64,000 bases of DNA from CAZGXI01 sp964529715 (GTDB taxonomy: Bacteria > Chloroflexota > Anaerolineae > Aggregatilineales > Ch27): assembly GCA_964529715.1 (NCBI GenBank), contig CAZGXI010000027.1, forward strand, positions 1 through 64,000, written 5' to 3'. Below, piece by piece: positions 33,776 to 43,194 of the stretch; position 1 is the first letter of the stretch, and each line of letters starts with the position of its first letter. The notes below the pieces were generated by a model that did not search any database, had not been told where the DNA came from, and was given only the letters and a program-made list of their open reading frames with translations. Position numbers and translations under genes: made by a program.

Positions 33776-35125
33776 CTACCGCGCCGGGGTGAAGGACGGT
33801 TCGGCGGAGGAGGGCGCGGACATGGCGCTTTCGGCTTCAGCCTGAACCAGCGCCTGGCTCACCTGCACCCGGTTCACCAGGACCAGCGCCACCACCAGCA
33901 GCGCGCCTTCCACTGCGAAGACCGTCCCGTAGGCGGCCAGGGCGTTTCCGCCCGTCGCAGTGCGCACCGCGTCCACGATCACGCCGCCGAACAGCCCGCC
34001 TACCGCCTCGCCCAGTTCGTGCGCCACGCCCCACACGCCCATCAGCAATCCCGCGCGCACGACGGTTGTGAACGTAATCACGGCGGTCAGCAGCCCGGCG
34101 GACGCCAGCCCCGTGCCCACGCCGAGCAGAAAGACCAGCACCATGAACAGGCTCACGCTCTCCACCACGCCCGCCAGGATCAGCCCGGCGAACACGGCCA
34201 CGCACAGCAGCAGCCCGATGCGCAAAACGGGCCGGTAGCCGAATCGCCGGATCAACCACATGCCCGCCGCCAGCATCGCCAGGATCACCCCCGCGCCCCA
34301 GATGGCCGTCAGGCGGGTGGTCTGGGCGACGGTCAGGCCGAGCGCCAGCGCGCCGTAGGGTTCCAGCAGCACGTCCTGGCCCAGCGTACCCAGCACGGTC
34401 AGGCTCACAAGGGCAAAGAAGGTCCGCACCTGCGGGTCGCGCCAGACGATCTCGCGGATCACCTGTAAAAAGGGCGTCTGCCGGGCGCGTTGGCTGGCCG
34501 CGCGAACAACCGTTGTGCGCGGCTCCTGCCGGATTGTTGCCAACACGGCCAGGGCGAACGCCAGCGCCGCCACCCCTAGTGTGATCGCCGCCAGCCGTCC
34601 GGGGTCGAACGGCTCCAACAGGCGGCCCAACAAGATCGCGCCGCCGAAGATGCCCACGAACATCGCCACCTTGAGCAGATTCACGGCGCGGGGGCGCGCG
34701 TCGCCCTCGAAGCGGTCGGCCAGCAGAGCCTCGAACGTGTTGCTGGACAGGTGCTTGCCCAGCCCGTAGGCCAGGAACGCCAGCAGAATCGCCGCCAGCG
34801 CCAGCAGCCCCGGCGCGGGATTGTCCAGCGCCAGCAAGGTTGCCCCGGCCACGCCCAGCCCGGCTACCAGCGATCCCAGCACGATGTACGGCTCGCGCCG
34901 CAGTCCGCCGACGGGATAGGCGTCGGAGCGATGGCCCATCCACACGCGCAGGGGCACGATCAGCACCGGGATGGCGAAGAACAGTCCCACCAGCGAGGCG
35001 GGCAGCCCCAACTCGACGATCATCACGCGGTTGAGCGTGCCGCTCACCAGCACGCCCGTCGCGCCCAGGCCAATGGGGAACGCGGCCAGGCGGAACACGT
35101 TCAGGTAGCGCGCAAGTTGATTCAT
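33776..35125 (-). CDS. PucC/BCH-family MFS protein
   Basis: A 449-residue twelve-helix protein of the PUCC branch of the major facilitator superfamily. Characteristic is the PLRVWMGHRSDAYPVGGLRREPYI loop between helices 2 and 3, written in parts: PLRVWMGHRSD and GLRREPYIVLGS. Known members (PucC, LhaA, Bch2) assist light-harvesting or bacteriochlorophyll assembly in phototrophs, but homologues occur outside phototrophs. No other photosynthesis gene is visible, so function is open. ATG 35125 (MNQLARYLNVF) is preferred over 35161. An Fe-S membrane protein gene lies 229 bases upstream on the same strand. Confidence 0.85.
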   Translation of the reverse strand: MNQLARYLNVFRLAAFPIGLGATGVLVSGTLNRVMIVELGLPASLVGLFFAIPVLIVPLRVWMGHRSDAYPVGGLRREPYIVLGSLVAGLGVAGATLLALDNPAPGLLALAAILLAFLAYGLGKHLSSNTFEALLADRFEGDARPRAVNLLKVAMFVGIFGGAILLGRLLEPFDPGRLAAITLGVAALAFALAVLATIRQEPRTTVVRAASQRARQTPFLQVIREIVWRDPQVRTFFALVSLTVLGTLGQDVLLEPYGALALGLTVAQTTRLTAIWGAGVILAMLAAGMWLIRRFGYRPVLRIGLLLCVAVFAGLILAGVVESVSLFMVLVFLLGVGTGLASAGLLTAVITFTTVVRAGLLMGVWGVAHELGEAVGGLFGGVIVDAVRTATGGNALAAYGTVFAVEGALLVVALVLVNRVQVSQALVQAEAESAMSAPSSAEPSFTPAR

Positions 35126-35354
35126 CTTCAACAGTCCTTTGATTTGTGCGCGGTGGAACAAGCGGCATTCTACCGCGATTGCGGTGTATTTTCACCTTAT
35201 TCATCGAATTTTCATCTACAGAAAGTATCACTGCGAGTCGAATAGTTCTGCTAATACTCGGAGCAATCGGGCATCGCTATCCAGGGGACCTGGGCACAGT
35301 TATCGCCCAGGAGGATCATTCCCACGCAGTACGGCGGCGCATTCCCCCACAACT

Positions 35355-36275
35355 TCAGCGCGCCAGCGTCCGCACGTCCAGCGGAATGCCCTTGCGCGCG
35401 TCGAGCGTGAGGGCCAGCGCCGCATGTTCGCATTGATCGACGCACACGCCGCAGCCCATACACGCCGCCCAATCGACCTGGGAAGTCTCCGCGACCGTGA
35501 TCGCGCCGAACGGGCAGGCGTCTGCGCACAGGCCGCAGCCCTGGCAGCGTAGCGGGTCGGCCTGCGCGACGTAGCCTGACCCGGTAAGCATCGGCACGCC
35601 GTGTTTGACCATCGCTTCGATGCCGCCGCAGCAGCACTTGCAACAGTTGCAGATAGCGTAGCAGCGGTTCAGCATCACGTCTTTGAAGTAAGCCGCGTGC
35701 AGGTGGCCGCGTGCGTGTTCGGCGCGTAGCAGGTCGAGCGCCTCGGCCTGGGTCAGGCGGCGACTGGTGTGCGGGTGGTGCTCCAGCAAAAAATCGACGA
35801 ACGGCTGGCCAATCACCATGCAGACCTGCGTCGGCTGGCAGGGATGCGCGCGGGCGTGGCGGCAGGCGCACTCGTAGACAGCGATCTCCGGCGGGCTGTT
35901 CAGCACCAGGTCGCGTGCCAGCGGGTAAGGAATGATCTGCTCCAGGTCTTGCAGCGGCACGGCGCGGTCCAGGGTGACGAACGCCTCGGCCTGCTCCTGG
36001 GTCAGCACCTTGCCGTGATAGTGATCGGCCCAGGCCCGCTGGCCATCGCGCAGCTTGAGCCGAGGAAACACCCCCCGGATGGACCAGCCGATGTACTGGT
36101 TGGTCCAGCGGCCATAAAGGTAAGCGTGCAGCAGGTCGCCCCGGCGGACGCGCTCCAGTCCTAGCGACCGGGCCAGTTGCCAGGTCGAACGGCGCAGCAG
36201 CCGCCCGCGTTCCGCCACCAGCAGGCCCGCAACCCCCAACGCGATTCCAGCCAGACAGATCACCAGGATTGGCAT
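35355..36275 (-). CDS. Membrane-anchored 4Fe-4S ferredoxin-like protein
   Basis: A 306-residue protein. One N-terminal membrane helix (ILVICLAGIALGVAGLLVA) precedes a domain with a cysteine-rich centre (YECACRHARAHPCQPTQVC and NRCYAICNCCKCCCGG) and two classical 4Fe-4S motifs, CQGCGLCADACP (about 242) and CMGCGVCVDQCEHA (about 272). The central Cys cluster suggests additional metal or redox sites. It is probably an electron-transfer protein on the cytoplasmic membrane face. The partner is unknown; the downstream gene is the PucC-like protein. Confidence 0.82.
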   Translation of the reverse strand: MPILVICLAGIALGVAGLLVAERGRLLRRSTWQLARSLGLERVRRGDLLHAYLYGRWTNQYIGWSIRGVFPRLKLRDGQRAWADHYHGKVLTQEQAEAFVTLDRAVPLQDLEQIIPYPLARDLVLNSPPEIAVYECACRHARAHPCQPTQVCMVIGQPFVDFLLEHHPHTSRRLTQAEALDLLRAEHARGHLHAAYFKDVMLNRCYAICNCCKCCCGGIEAMVKHGVPMLTGSGYVAQADPLRCQGCGLCADACPFGAITVAETSQVDWAACMGCGVCVDQCEHAALALTLDARKGIPLDVRTLAR

Positions 36276-36376
36276 GTTCGGTTCCTCCTGCTACACATGC
36301 CCGGCGCGCGATCAAAAACGGCTAGGGCGACCGCCGTCCGGTTGCCCCTCGCGTTGGCGGGCTGTTCCCGCTTTTT

Positions 36377-38677
36377 CTACTGCACGTTCCACACACGCGC
36401 CACGACGTCGCTGCCGACTCCGGCAAGCTGATCGCCGCCGGGACTCCAGGCCAGACGGTTCATTGTGCCGACATCAAGCAGCGTCAGCAGCAGTTGACCA
36501 CTGGCGGCGTCCCACACGCGCACCGTCCCGTCGAGGCTGCCAGTCGCCACGCGCGTATCGTCCGGACTCCAGGCCAGCATCGAGAGCTGCCCGGTGTGCC
36601 CGCGCAGGCGCGCCTGCTCCCTCCCCGCCTCGGCGGCATTCCACAGGATCGCCTCGTTCTCGCTGCCCAGTCCGGCCAGCAGCCTGCCGTCGTGACTCCA
36701 GTACAGGTGATTCCAGCCGTATACCCCGCTCACGTCCCACCGGACCACCGCCCGCCAGGTGGCGGCGTCCCACACCCAGATCACGTCGCCGTCCAGCGTG
36801 GCGACCTGGGTCTGGGCCGCGTTCCAGCTTGCGCCGGTGCCGCCGGCAGGCCCAACGTGGGAGAAAAGGATGCGCCCGCCGACCGGGTCCCACACGTAAA
36901 AGCCCAGACCGACCGACCAGAAAAACGCGCTGGCGTAAGTATCGACGATGACGCTGGTGTACAGGCGGCTGCCGTCGGCGGTCCAGGTGATTCCGTCGAG
37001 GAAGGAGTTCATGTCCACGTACTGCATGGCTTCGTCGGGAATCCGCGCGGGCGGTTCCAGTTCGGCGATCAACAGCCCGGTGGACGTGTCCCACACGGTC
37101 GCGCTCGTCCGCCTGCACAAAATGGCGATCCGTCCCCCGTCCGGGCTGAAGCGGTAAGCCCGGATGTCCTCGCCTGCGTACTCTGCCCGGCTGCACATCG
37201 GCTCAACGTCGATCACAGTCCGCGCCTGCCCGTTCTGCCGGATTTCGAGCTGCATCCCGTCGAGCGGCACGGCTTCCAGGCCGTTCGGGGGCGTTTCCGG
37301 CGGGAGGACGGTGGGCTGCCCGGCGGCATCCCAGCCGACGGAGGGCGTGGTGAATTCTTCCGCGCTGCGCAGGATGGCGAGCGTCGCGCCGTCCAGGATG
37401 TACAGCCCCCGGTAGCCCAGGAGCGCCATCTCGCTGCTGCCGGGCCGCCGGGCAATGGCCCGGACCGGCGCGTCGTCCAGGTAAACGGGGTTATGCTGCT
37501 GATCCAGGATGTCCGCCGTACCCCAGCCGGAATCGATGGCCCATACCAGGCCGCTGCCGTCCGGCTTCCAGTCGAAGGCCCGCACGCACCAGGTGTCCAG
37601 CCACATACTGTCCTGGAAATCTTCCTCCCCTGTTTGGGGCGTCCACAGGATGAACGGCCCGCATGGGTAGCTGACGACCAGTTCATCGCCGCCGGCATTC
37701 CAGAGGACCTGCACGTTGGGATTCAAGCCGGAGTAAAAGATGTCTTGTGGGGAGAAAGGCTGGCCCGCCGGGGTCAACGCCGCAGCGTCCCACACCTGAA
37801 CGCGGCCCTGATCCAGTTCGCCGCCCTCGATCCGGTAGCCGACGCCAATGTGCGCGCCATCGGGACTCCAATCGACCGAGGTGGCGTTGCCGTCCAGCGG
37901 CAGTGCGGCGATCTCCACGCCCGTTCCCGCGTCCCACAGCCGCAGGAACGGCTCGTCCGCAACGGTTGCCAGCCGCGCCCCGTCGGAACTCCAATCCAGG
38001 CCGAGCACGGCGCTCGAATGCGCGGGCACGATCAGGGTCGGCGCGCCTGCCACCACGTCCCATAGCGTCACTATGCCGTTCGTGTCTCCGACGGCAAGAA
38101 CTGCGCCGTCGGGCCGCCACGCCAGTTTGCGAACCTCGCTCCCTTCCAGCAGGCGCAGCCGTTCCAGCGCGGCGTTATAAAACCACACGCCCCGCACGCC
38201 GCCGACGGCCAGCGTCTGCCCGTCGGGACTCCAGGCCAGCGCGGTGCTCTGCCCGACGCCCAAGCGCGCCACCAACCGGTTCGGGGCTACCGGCAGAGGG
38301 TTCGGCGCGGCCTCGCCCGTCGGCTCGACGAAGTAGAAGCTGCTCCCCGTACCTTCCGCCGACCAGCCCGACACGCCGCCCATGGTCACGACCTGCCACC
38401 AGCGGTAGCCATCGACGCACTGCGGCCCGCCCACGACCGAGAACGCCTCGCCGGACCGCATATCGGCCAGAGCGTTTCCGCCCGTGCCAGGACTTTCGCG
38501 CACGCGCAGTAGGCCGTCTGGCCCTTCGCCTTGAAGGATGACGCGCGCCTGCATCCCGACGGTCAGGCGGGGCGGCGGCGCACCGGGACAGTCGTCTTGC
38601 AAGGCATAGCCGACCTGGGGAAAAACGGGCAGCAGCGCGATCACGACAGCTAGGATAAGGACCCTTCGACGGGACAT
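36377..38677 (-). CDS. Secreted WD40-repeat protein with N-terminal SH3-like domain
   Basis: A 766-residue protein. The signal peptide RRRVLILAVVIALLPVFPQVG is followed by an SH3b-like domain (about 40-110, with ARVILQGEGPDGLLRVRESPG). Two WD40 propellers follow, with repeats ending in phrases such as VTLWDVVAG, LRLWDAGTGVEIAAL, VQVWDAAAL, ATVWDTSTGLLIAEL and VRVWDAASGQLLLTLL. The product is extracytoplasmic and probably a scaffold. ATG 38677 has AGGAGG seven bases upstream, better than the TTG at 38683. Confidence 0.85.
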   Translation of the reverse strand: MSRRRVLILAVVIALLPVFPQVGYALQDDCPGAPPPRLTVGMQARVILQGEGPDGLLRVRESPGTGGNALADMRSGEAFSVVGGPQCVDGYRWWQVVTMGGVSGWSAEGTGSSFYFVEPTGEAAPNPLPVAPNRLVARLGVGQSTALAWSPDGQTLAVGGVRGVWFYNAALERLRLLEGSEVRKLAWRPDGAVLAVGDTNGIVTLWDVVAGAPTLIVPAHSSAVLGLDWSSDGARLATVADEPFLRLWDAGTGVEIAALPLDGNATSVDWSPDGAHIGVGYRIEGGELDQGRVQVWDAAALTPAGQPFSPQDIFYSGLNPNVQVLWNAGGDELVVSYPCGPFILWTPQTGEEDFQDSMWLDTWCVRAFDWKPDGSGLVWAIDSGWGTADILDQQHNPVYLDDAPVRAIARRPGSSEMALLGYRGLYILDGATLAILRSAEEFTTPSVGWDAAGQPTVLPPETPPNGLEAVPLDGMQLEIRQNGQARTVIDVEPMCSRAEYAGEDIRAYRFSPDGGRIAILCRRTSATVWDTSTGLLIAELEPPARIPDEAMQYVDMNSFLDGITWTADGSRLYTSVIVDTYASAFFWSVGLGFYVWDPVGGRILFSHVGPAGGTGASWNAAQTQVATLDGDVIWVWDAATWRAVVRWDVSGVYGWNHLYWSHDGRLLAGLGSENEAILWNAAEAGREQARLRGHTGQLSMLAWSPDDTRVATGSLDGTVRVWDAASGQLLLTLLDVGTMNRLAWSPGGDQLAGVGSDVVARVWNVQ

Positions 38678-38812
38678 GGGCAAACCTCCTGAAGTACGTT
38701 TCCGATAGATGCCCCCAACAAAAGTGTAGCGGCGGAACGCATTCCGCCGCCAGACGCCCTACCGACGCAAATCAGGCGCTTACCCGCCGTCGAACGAACG
38801 CAGCAAATGGCT

Positions 38813-40315
38813 CTACAGCGCGTAAATGGCGCCGTACTTCTGCCGCAGGTAGGCGATGTACGGTCCGGCCTGCATCGGGCCGCCCGTCACACGCTGTACC
38901 AGTTCGGCGGGCAGGTACTTGCGCCCGTGCACGTAGATGTTCCGTTGCAGCCAGGCCAGCAGATCGCCGAATTCGCCGCGTTCGATCTGCGATGGGATGG
39001 CGGGCATTTCCTGCACGGCCTTGCTGAAGAACTGCACTGACATCAGGTTGCCGAGCGTGTAGGTGGGGAAGTAGCCCATCGCCCCGCCCGACCAGTGCAC
39101 GTCCTGCAAGATGCCCTGGGCGTCGTTCGGCGGCGTGATGCCCAGATATTCCTGATATTTGGCGTTCCAGACGGCGGGCGCATCAGCCACGCTGACCCGG
39201 CCTTCGAGCAGGTCGAGTTCCATCTCGAAGCGGATGATGATGTGCAGGTTGTAGGTCACTTCGTCCGCCTCGACGCGGATCAGTGACGGCTCTACACGGT
39301 TGATCGCGCGGTAGAACGTGTCCAGGTCCACCCCGTCCAACGCTTCGGGAAACACTTCCTTGAGGCGCGGGAAGAAAAACTTCCAAAAGCCCAGGCTGCG
39401 CCCCACCAGATTCTCCCACAGGCGCGACTGGCTTTCGTGCACCCCCAGCGACGCGCCCGTACCGAGCAGGGTGTTTTCCAGCGATTCGCCGGTGCCCTGT
39501 TCGTAAAGGGCGTGGCCGCTCTCGTGGATCGTGCCGAACAGCGATTCCGGCAGCCAGTGGCGGTTGTAGCGCGTGGTGATGCGCACGTCGCCGCGCCCCG
39601 TGCCGCTGGTGAAGGGATGCACGGCGCGGTCCAGCCGCCCGCGCTGGAAGTCGTAACCGAGCCGTTTGGCAACTTCGATGCCGAATTCCTCTTGCTTCTT
39701 CTCGTCGTAGTCGCGCTTGAGGATCGTGTTATCGACGGCATCTACCTGAGACGCGATGGCGTGCACCAGCGGAATCTGCGCGGCCTTGAGTTCGTCAAAA
39801 ATGGCCTTCACCTGGGCCGTCTTCATGCCTGGCTCGAACTGGTCCAGCAGCGCATCATACGGGTGATCGGTGTAGCCGAGGTATTCGGCCCGGCGGCGGT
39901 TGAGATCGATGATCTTGCTGAGCCAGGGGGCGAAGTGCGCGTAATCGTTGTTGGCGCGCGCCTTGTGCCATTCCTCATAGGCCAGGGTCGTCACCCTGGC
40001 AAACTCGACCACGAGGTCGGTGGGCACTTTGGTTTCCAGATCGTAGTCGCGCCGGGCGGCGCGCAGCAAGGCCGCGTCGTCACTGTCGTAATCCAGGCCC
40101 TGGCCCTCGGCTTCGGCGGCGGCGAGCAAGTGGCCCGTCTCCGGGCTGACGAACAGCTCGTGCGCGATCTTGGAGAGCGTACCGAACTGCGCCGCGCGGA
40201 TGTTCGCGCCGCCGGGCGGCATGTGGGTCTGCTGGTCCCAGTTGAGCAGGGCCATCGCCGTATTGATGTTGTGGATATCGGAAAGGCGTTCTTTAAGCTG
40301 CGTGAGGTTTTGCAC
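38813..40315 (-). CDS. Carboxypeptidase Taq-type M32 metallopeptidase
   Basis: A 500-residue zinc carboxypeptidase. The HExxH-type motif is TIHESGHALYEQG; IRIE-like and NLHIIIRFEMELDLL stretches and the AVWNAKYQEYLGI motif complete the family pattern. It starts VQNLTQLKERLSDI; the GTG at 40315 has AGGTGG in front and gives the normal length, while the ATG at 40393 adds 26 dissimilar residues. It removes C-terminal amino acids from peptides, with broad specificity, in the cytoplasm. Confidence 0.92.
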   Translation of the reverse strand: MQNLTQLKERLSDIHNINTAMALLNWDQQTHMPPGGANIRAAQFGTLSKIAHELFVSPETGHLLAAAEAEGQGLDYDSDDAALLRAARRDYDLETKVPTDLVVEFARVTTLAYEEWHKARANNDYAHFAPWLSKIIDLNRRRAEYLGYTDHPYDALLDQFEPGMKTAQVKAIFDELKAAQIPLVHAIASQVDAVDNTILKRDYDEKKQEEFGIEVAKRLGYDFQRGRLDRAVHPFTSGTGRGDVRITTRYNRHWLPESLFGTIHESGHALYEQGTGESLENTLLGTGASLGVHESQSRLWENLVGRSLGFWKFFFPRLKEVFPEALDGVDLDTFYRAINRVEPSLIRVEADEVTYNLHIIIRFEMELDLLEGRVSVADAPAVWNAKYQEYLGITPPNDAQGILQDVHWSGGAMGYFPTYTLGNLMSVQFFSKAVQEMPAIPSQIERGEFGDLLAWLQRNIYVHGRKYLPAELVQRVTGGPMQAGPYIAYLRQKYGAIYAL

Positions 40316-40435
40316 CGTTCCACCTGGCCTTTGTCTTTGCAGATGCAGAAACAAGTCTGTACAGAGCCTACCGAACAAACACAGGCGCGACAAGAGGGAA
40401 GCATTTACGAGATCGTAATGTGGGTCAGCACGGCC

Positions 40436-42295
40436 CTACAGCATTCTGATCTGATAGAACTCCCCATCTGCAAAGCCGCGCCGCCGGTAGTAGGCGCGCG
40501 TGCCCACTGCCGAGATCACCGCCAGCCGCCGATAGCCGCGCCCGCGCGCGATAGCCGCCGCACGTTCGATCAACTGCGCACCGAGGCCCGTGTGCTGCGC
40601 CTTGCCCGCTGATGTTTCCCCGATGCCGAGCGACTGTCCGTAGACGTGCACCTCGCGGATGACCGCCGCGCCTTCCAGGTCGGGCGTCAGCGGTGGCACG
40701 GTCGGCAGGGACAGGCGCAAAAAGGCCGCGATGCGCCGCTCCGCCGTGATCATCTGCACGAAGACTTCCTCGCCCGCGCTCGTTGTGTAGCGCAGTTCGT
40801 CCGGGTGAAGCTCCCCCGCTGCCACATCGCTGCGCCGCACTTCCCGCAGGCGGATGTCGCCGCTGCCCACGCCGCGCCGGGCCAGTTCCGCCTCGACGTC
40901 CTGGCGGAAGTTCGTGGTCATCTCGCCCGCCACGATGTCGGTCGAGGGGATGTCGCGCACGATGCGCGTCAGGCGGCAATATTCCGGCGTGCGCGTCAGG
41001 CAGGCCACCAGCACGTCCAGCAGTTCGTCCCGTGTGTAAGGTCGCCACGAGCCGTCGCGGTAGTGGGCCATCAGTGCGGCGCTCTCGACCAGCGAGCAGG
41101 GGTAGATTTTGAGTTCGTCCGGGCGAAAGTCGGGATCGTCGAACAGGCGCGCGTAGTCGTCCACGTCTGCCTGCGGCGACGAGCCGTACAGGTTGGGCAT
41201 CCAGTGGGCGTGAATCTTGAAGCCCGCCGCACGCAGCAGCCGGAACGCCCGGCGCGTGGCAGCCACGTCGTGCCCGCGCTTGTTCAGGCCAAGCACGGCG
41301 TCGTTCAGGCTTTGCACGCCGATCTGCACCTTCGTGCAGCCGAGCCGCCGGAGGCGCAGCACTTCGGCCTCGTCGAGGTGATCCGGGCGCGTTTCCACCA
41401 CCAGCCCCACACAGCGGCAAGCGGCCTGCTCATTGGCGCGGTGGGCTGCTTCGAGTTCTTCCCACGCGGCGTATTCGTCCGCCAGGGTGCGCGCCCGTTC
41501 CCCGCGCGCAACCGCCTGGGCCAGTTCCCGCGAGCGGCGCATTTCGGCGGCGTAGAGGGATTGGACGCGGTGGTTGTAGGTCTCCCCCCCGGTTTGGGTA
41601 GGGACACGACATGCCGTGTCCTTACCGGTTGTGTGGTTCGAGGGCCGGAACTGCGACCCCTCCCGCAGCGCCGCCTCGACCTCCGCCGCGCGCGCCGCTG
41701 CCACGGCGACGCCCTGGCCGAAGTCGTTGAGCGCGTCGAAGATGCGTTTGACGAACCAGACCTGGTACATCTCTGGGTAAAAGGACCACGTGCCGCCCAG
41801 GATAATCACCTCGACCTTGTCCGTCGGGTGGCCGGTGTTGTAGTAAGCCCGCAGGCGGGAGGCGGTTTGCAGGTACGGGTCGAAGGCGTTCTGCTCCGCC
41901 CGCTGCGCGCCCGGCTCGTCGGCGAGATAGCTCTTAGGCATCCGCACGTCGTTCGGGCAAAAGATGCACTCGCCGGGGCAGGGAAACGGCTTGGTGAGCA
42001 CCGTGAGGGGCGTCACACCGGAGATGGTGCGCGTCGGCTTGAGGCGGATGCGTTCCAGTACCGCCGGGTCGAAGGGCGGCAGGTCGCCCGTCCCGGCGAA
42101 GGCGCGGTAGGCGCGGATCAGATCGTCGCGGCGAAAGAAGCCACTGCCATCTTTGGGGTACTGCCGCAGGATGCGCTCCATGTCGCGGCGGGAGAGCGCG
42201 CCGGGATGGGCGATGATCGCGCGCAGGATGGCGGTCAGCGGCGCGCGGTAGGCATCGATGTCGAGGGTAGAGCGGTACGTGTCGCGTTGGTGCAT
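40436..42295 (-). CDS. Elp3-like radical SAM/GNAT tRNA-modifying enzyme
   Basis: A 619-residue protein with the architecture of Elp3. The radical SAM core (about 70-390) has its cluster motif CPGECIFCPND, followed by LGGTWSFYP and the KVQIGVQSLND stretch. The GNAT domain (about 450-619) ends with AQHTGLGAQLIERAAAIARG and TRAYYRRRGFADGEFY. Elp3 makes the cm5U34 modification of tRNA anticodons. A 26-base palindrome at 41599-41624 lies in frame and encodes GKDTACRVPTQ-like residues in a linker. ATG 42295 (MHQRDTYRS) is preferred; a TTG-like start upstream would overlap a pseudogene. Confidence 0.9.
   Translation of the reverse strand: MHQRDTYRSTLDIDAYRAPLTAILRAIIAHPGALSRRDMERILRQYPKDGSGFFRRDDLIRAYRAFAGTGDLPPFDPAVLERIRLKPTRTISGVTPLTVLTKPFPCPGECIFCPNDVRMPKSYLADEPGAQRAEQNAFDPYLQTASRLRAYYNTGHPTDKVEVIILGGTWSFYPEMYQVWFVKRIFDALNDFGQGVAVAAARAAEVEAALREGSQFRPSNHTTGKDTACRVPTQTGGETYNHRVQSLYAAEMRRSRELAQAVARGERARTLADEYAAWEELEAAHRANEQAACRCVGLVVETRPDHLDEAEVLRLRRLGCTKVQIGVQSLNDAVLGLNKRGHDVAATRRAFRLLRAAGFKIHAHWMPNLYGSSPQADVDDYARLFDDPDFRPDELKIYPCSLVESAALMAHYRDGSWRPYTRDELLDVLVACLTRTPEYCRLTRIVRDIPSTDIVAGEMTTNFRQDVEAELARRGVGSGDIRLREVRRSDVAAGELHPDELRYTTSAGEEVFVQMITAERRIAAFLRLSLPTVPPLTPDLEGAAVIREVHVYGQSLGIGETSAGKAQHTGLGAQLIERAAAIARGRGYRRLAVISAVGTRAYYRRRGFADGEFYQIRML
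41599..41624. repeat. 26-base palindromic element inside elp3-like gene
   Basis: Begins TAGGGACACGAC and ends GCCGTGTCCTTA, the same length and pattern as the elements at 17485 and 43544. It lies in frame between the radical SAM motif and the next conserved block, in a region that homologues are expected to have shorter. Confidence 0.65.
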
Positions 42296-42368
42296 GAGGG
42301 CAATGATACCCTGTTTCGGAGCGATTTTGGCGGGTTTGATCCGCGCGCCAGATGGCAGCGCCGACACG

Positions 42369-42623
42369 CTACGTTGCCACGTTGGCATAAAAATCGACGA
42401 TGTTCCCGTCGGGGTCCCTGAACTAGAAGGACCTGCTTCCCCAGGGATGCGTCTGCGGCGGCTTGACGAATACGACGCCGAGCGGTTTCAGCCTTTCGTA
42501 TTCCGCATCGACGTCTTCGACGTGTGTATCGTCGCCTTCGGAAGCGACGCCGAGCACCCTGGAGTAAAAATCGACCAGGGCCGGGACATTTTTCGTGATC
42601 AGGCATACCCCTGTAAATTTCAT
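42369..42623 (-). pseudogene. VOC (glyoxalase-fold) gene with internal deletion and amber stop
   Basis: Translation from ATG 42623 gives MKFTGVCLITKNVPALVDFY, the beginning of a typical VOC domain, but after EGDDTH it jumps to VEDVDAEYERLKPLGV. About 30-40 residues of the normal middle are missing. At 42425-42423 a TAG stands where the family has Trp (RSF*FRDPDGNIVDFYANV), after which the frame continues to a TAG at 42369. Two separate lesions make a working protein unlikely. Length is 84 codons instead of about 120. Confidence 0.8.
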
Positions 42624-42659
42624 GTTCGCGTCTCCTATTCTGCGCCAGAGGGACTGCAC

Positions 42660-42746
42660 AGCATTGTAGTCGTGGTGTCGGCTTCAAGCCGACGCTACGA
42701 ATGACCGCCTCATTCTTCGCGTCCTTTGCGCTCTTTGCGGTGAACA
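42660..42746. repeat. Palindrome and GCGTCCTTTGCG repeat
   Basis: A palindrome around GTCGGCTTCAAGCCGAC (42675 or so) is followed by TTCGCGTCCTTTGCGCTCT / TTTGCGGTGAAC, the sequence type also found at 28312-28345. Between the VOC pseudogene and a small membrane-protein gene. Confidence 0.5.
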
Positions 42747-42781
42747 GGCTCTTTGCCCCGTGAAACGAAAATGCGCCCGTC

Positions 42782-43126
42782 TCACCCCTCCCGCTTGCGG
42801 ACTTCGCTTTCCCCGACCCCGGCCAGTTCGACTTCCAGGCCTCCGACCCAGCCGGCGATCAGGTTGTAGAGAGCGGCGATAATGGCCGTCATCACGCCCC
42901 CCGCAAACGCGCCTAAGGCAACTGTCGCCGCGTACATGAAGCAGCTTCCCGCCAGGCTGATAGCGGCGAACGCCTGTGAACTATCCCGACCATCCAGCAG
43001 CGAAAGGCCACCGAGCAGCACAAACGGCACGATGAACAACGCCCCAAAGACTAGGTAAAGCACGGCATTCACCAACAAACCGACTTTGAACGCCGACAGC
43101 ACGCCGATTCGCCGCACGACGAACAT
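42782..43126 (-). CDS. Small membrane protein of unknown function
   Basis: A 114-residue protein with two or three hydrophobic segments (VGLLVNAVLYLVFGALFIVPFVLLGG, FMYAATVALGAFAGGVMTAIIAALYNLIAGWVGG in parts). It starts FVVRRIGVLSAFKVG, reminiscent of DUF3566-type membrane proteins, though I am not sure of the family. AGAGGTATCC-like sequence precedes the ATG at 43126. It is divergent from the methyltransferase gene. Confidence 0.6.
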   Translation of the reverse strand: MFVVRRIGVLSAFKVGLLVNAVLYLVFGALFIVPFVLLGGLSLLDGRDSSQAFAAISLAGSCFMYAATVALGAFAGGVMTAIIAALYNLIAGWVGGLEVELAGVGESEVRKREG

Positions 43127-43194
43127 GAGAGGTATCCTTTCGTCAGAAGCAGTAAGGCGTTGATAGTATACGGCACACGGGGTATAGGCAGCAA

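Noticed and set aside
33837..35231. 464-codon minus-strand open frame in another phase of the PucC-like gene
   Set aside because: Gly/Arg/Ala-rich composition without helices; the alternative frame gives a proper twelve-helix protein.
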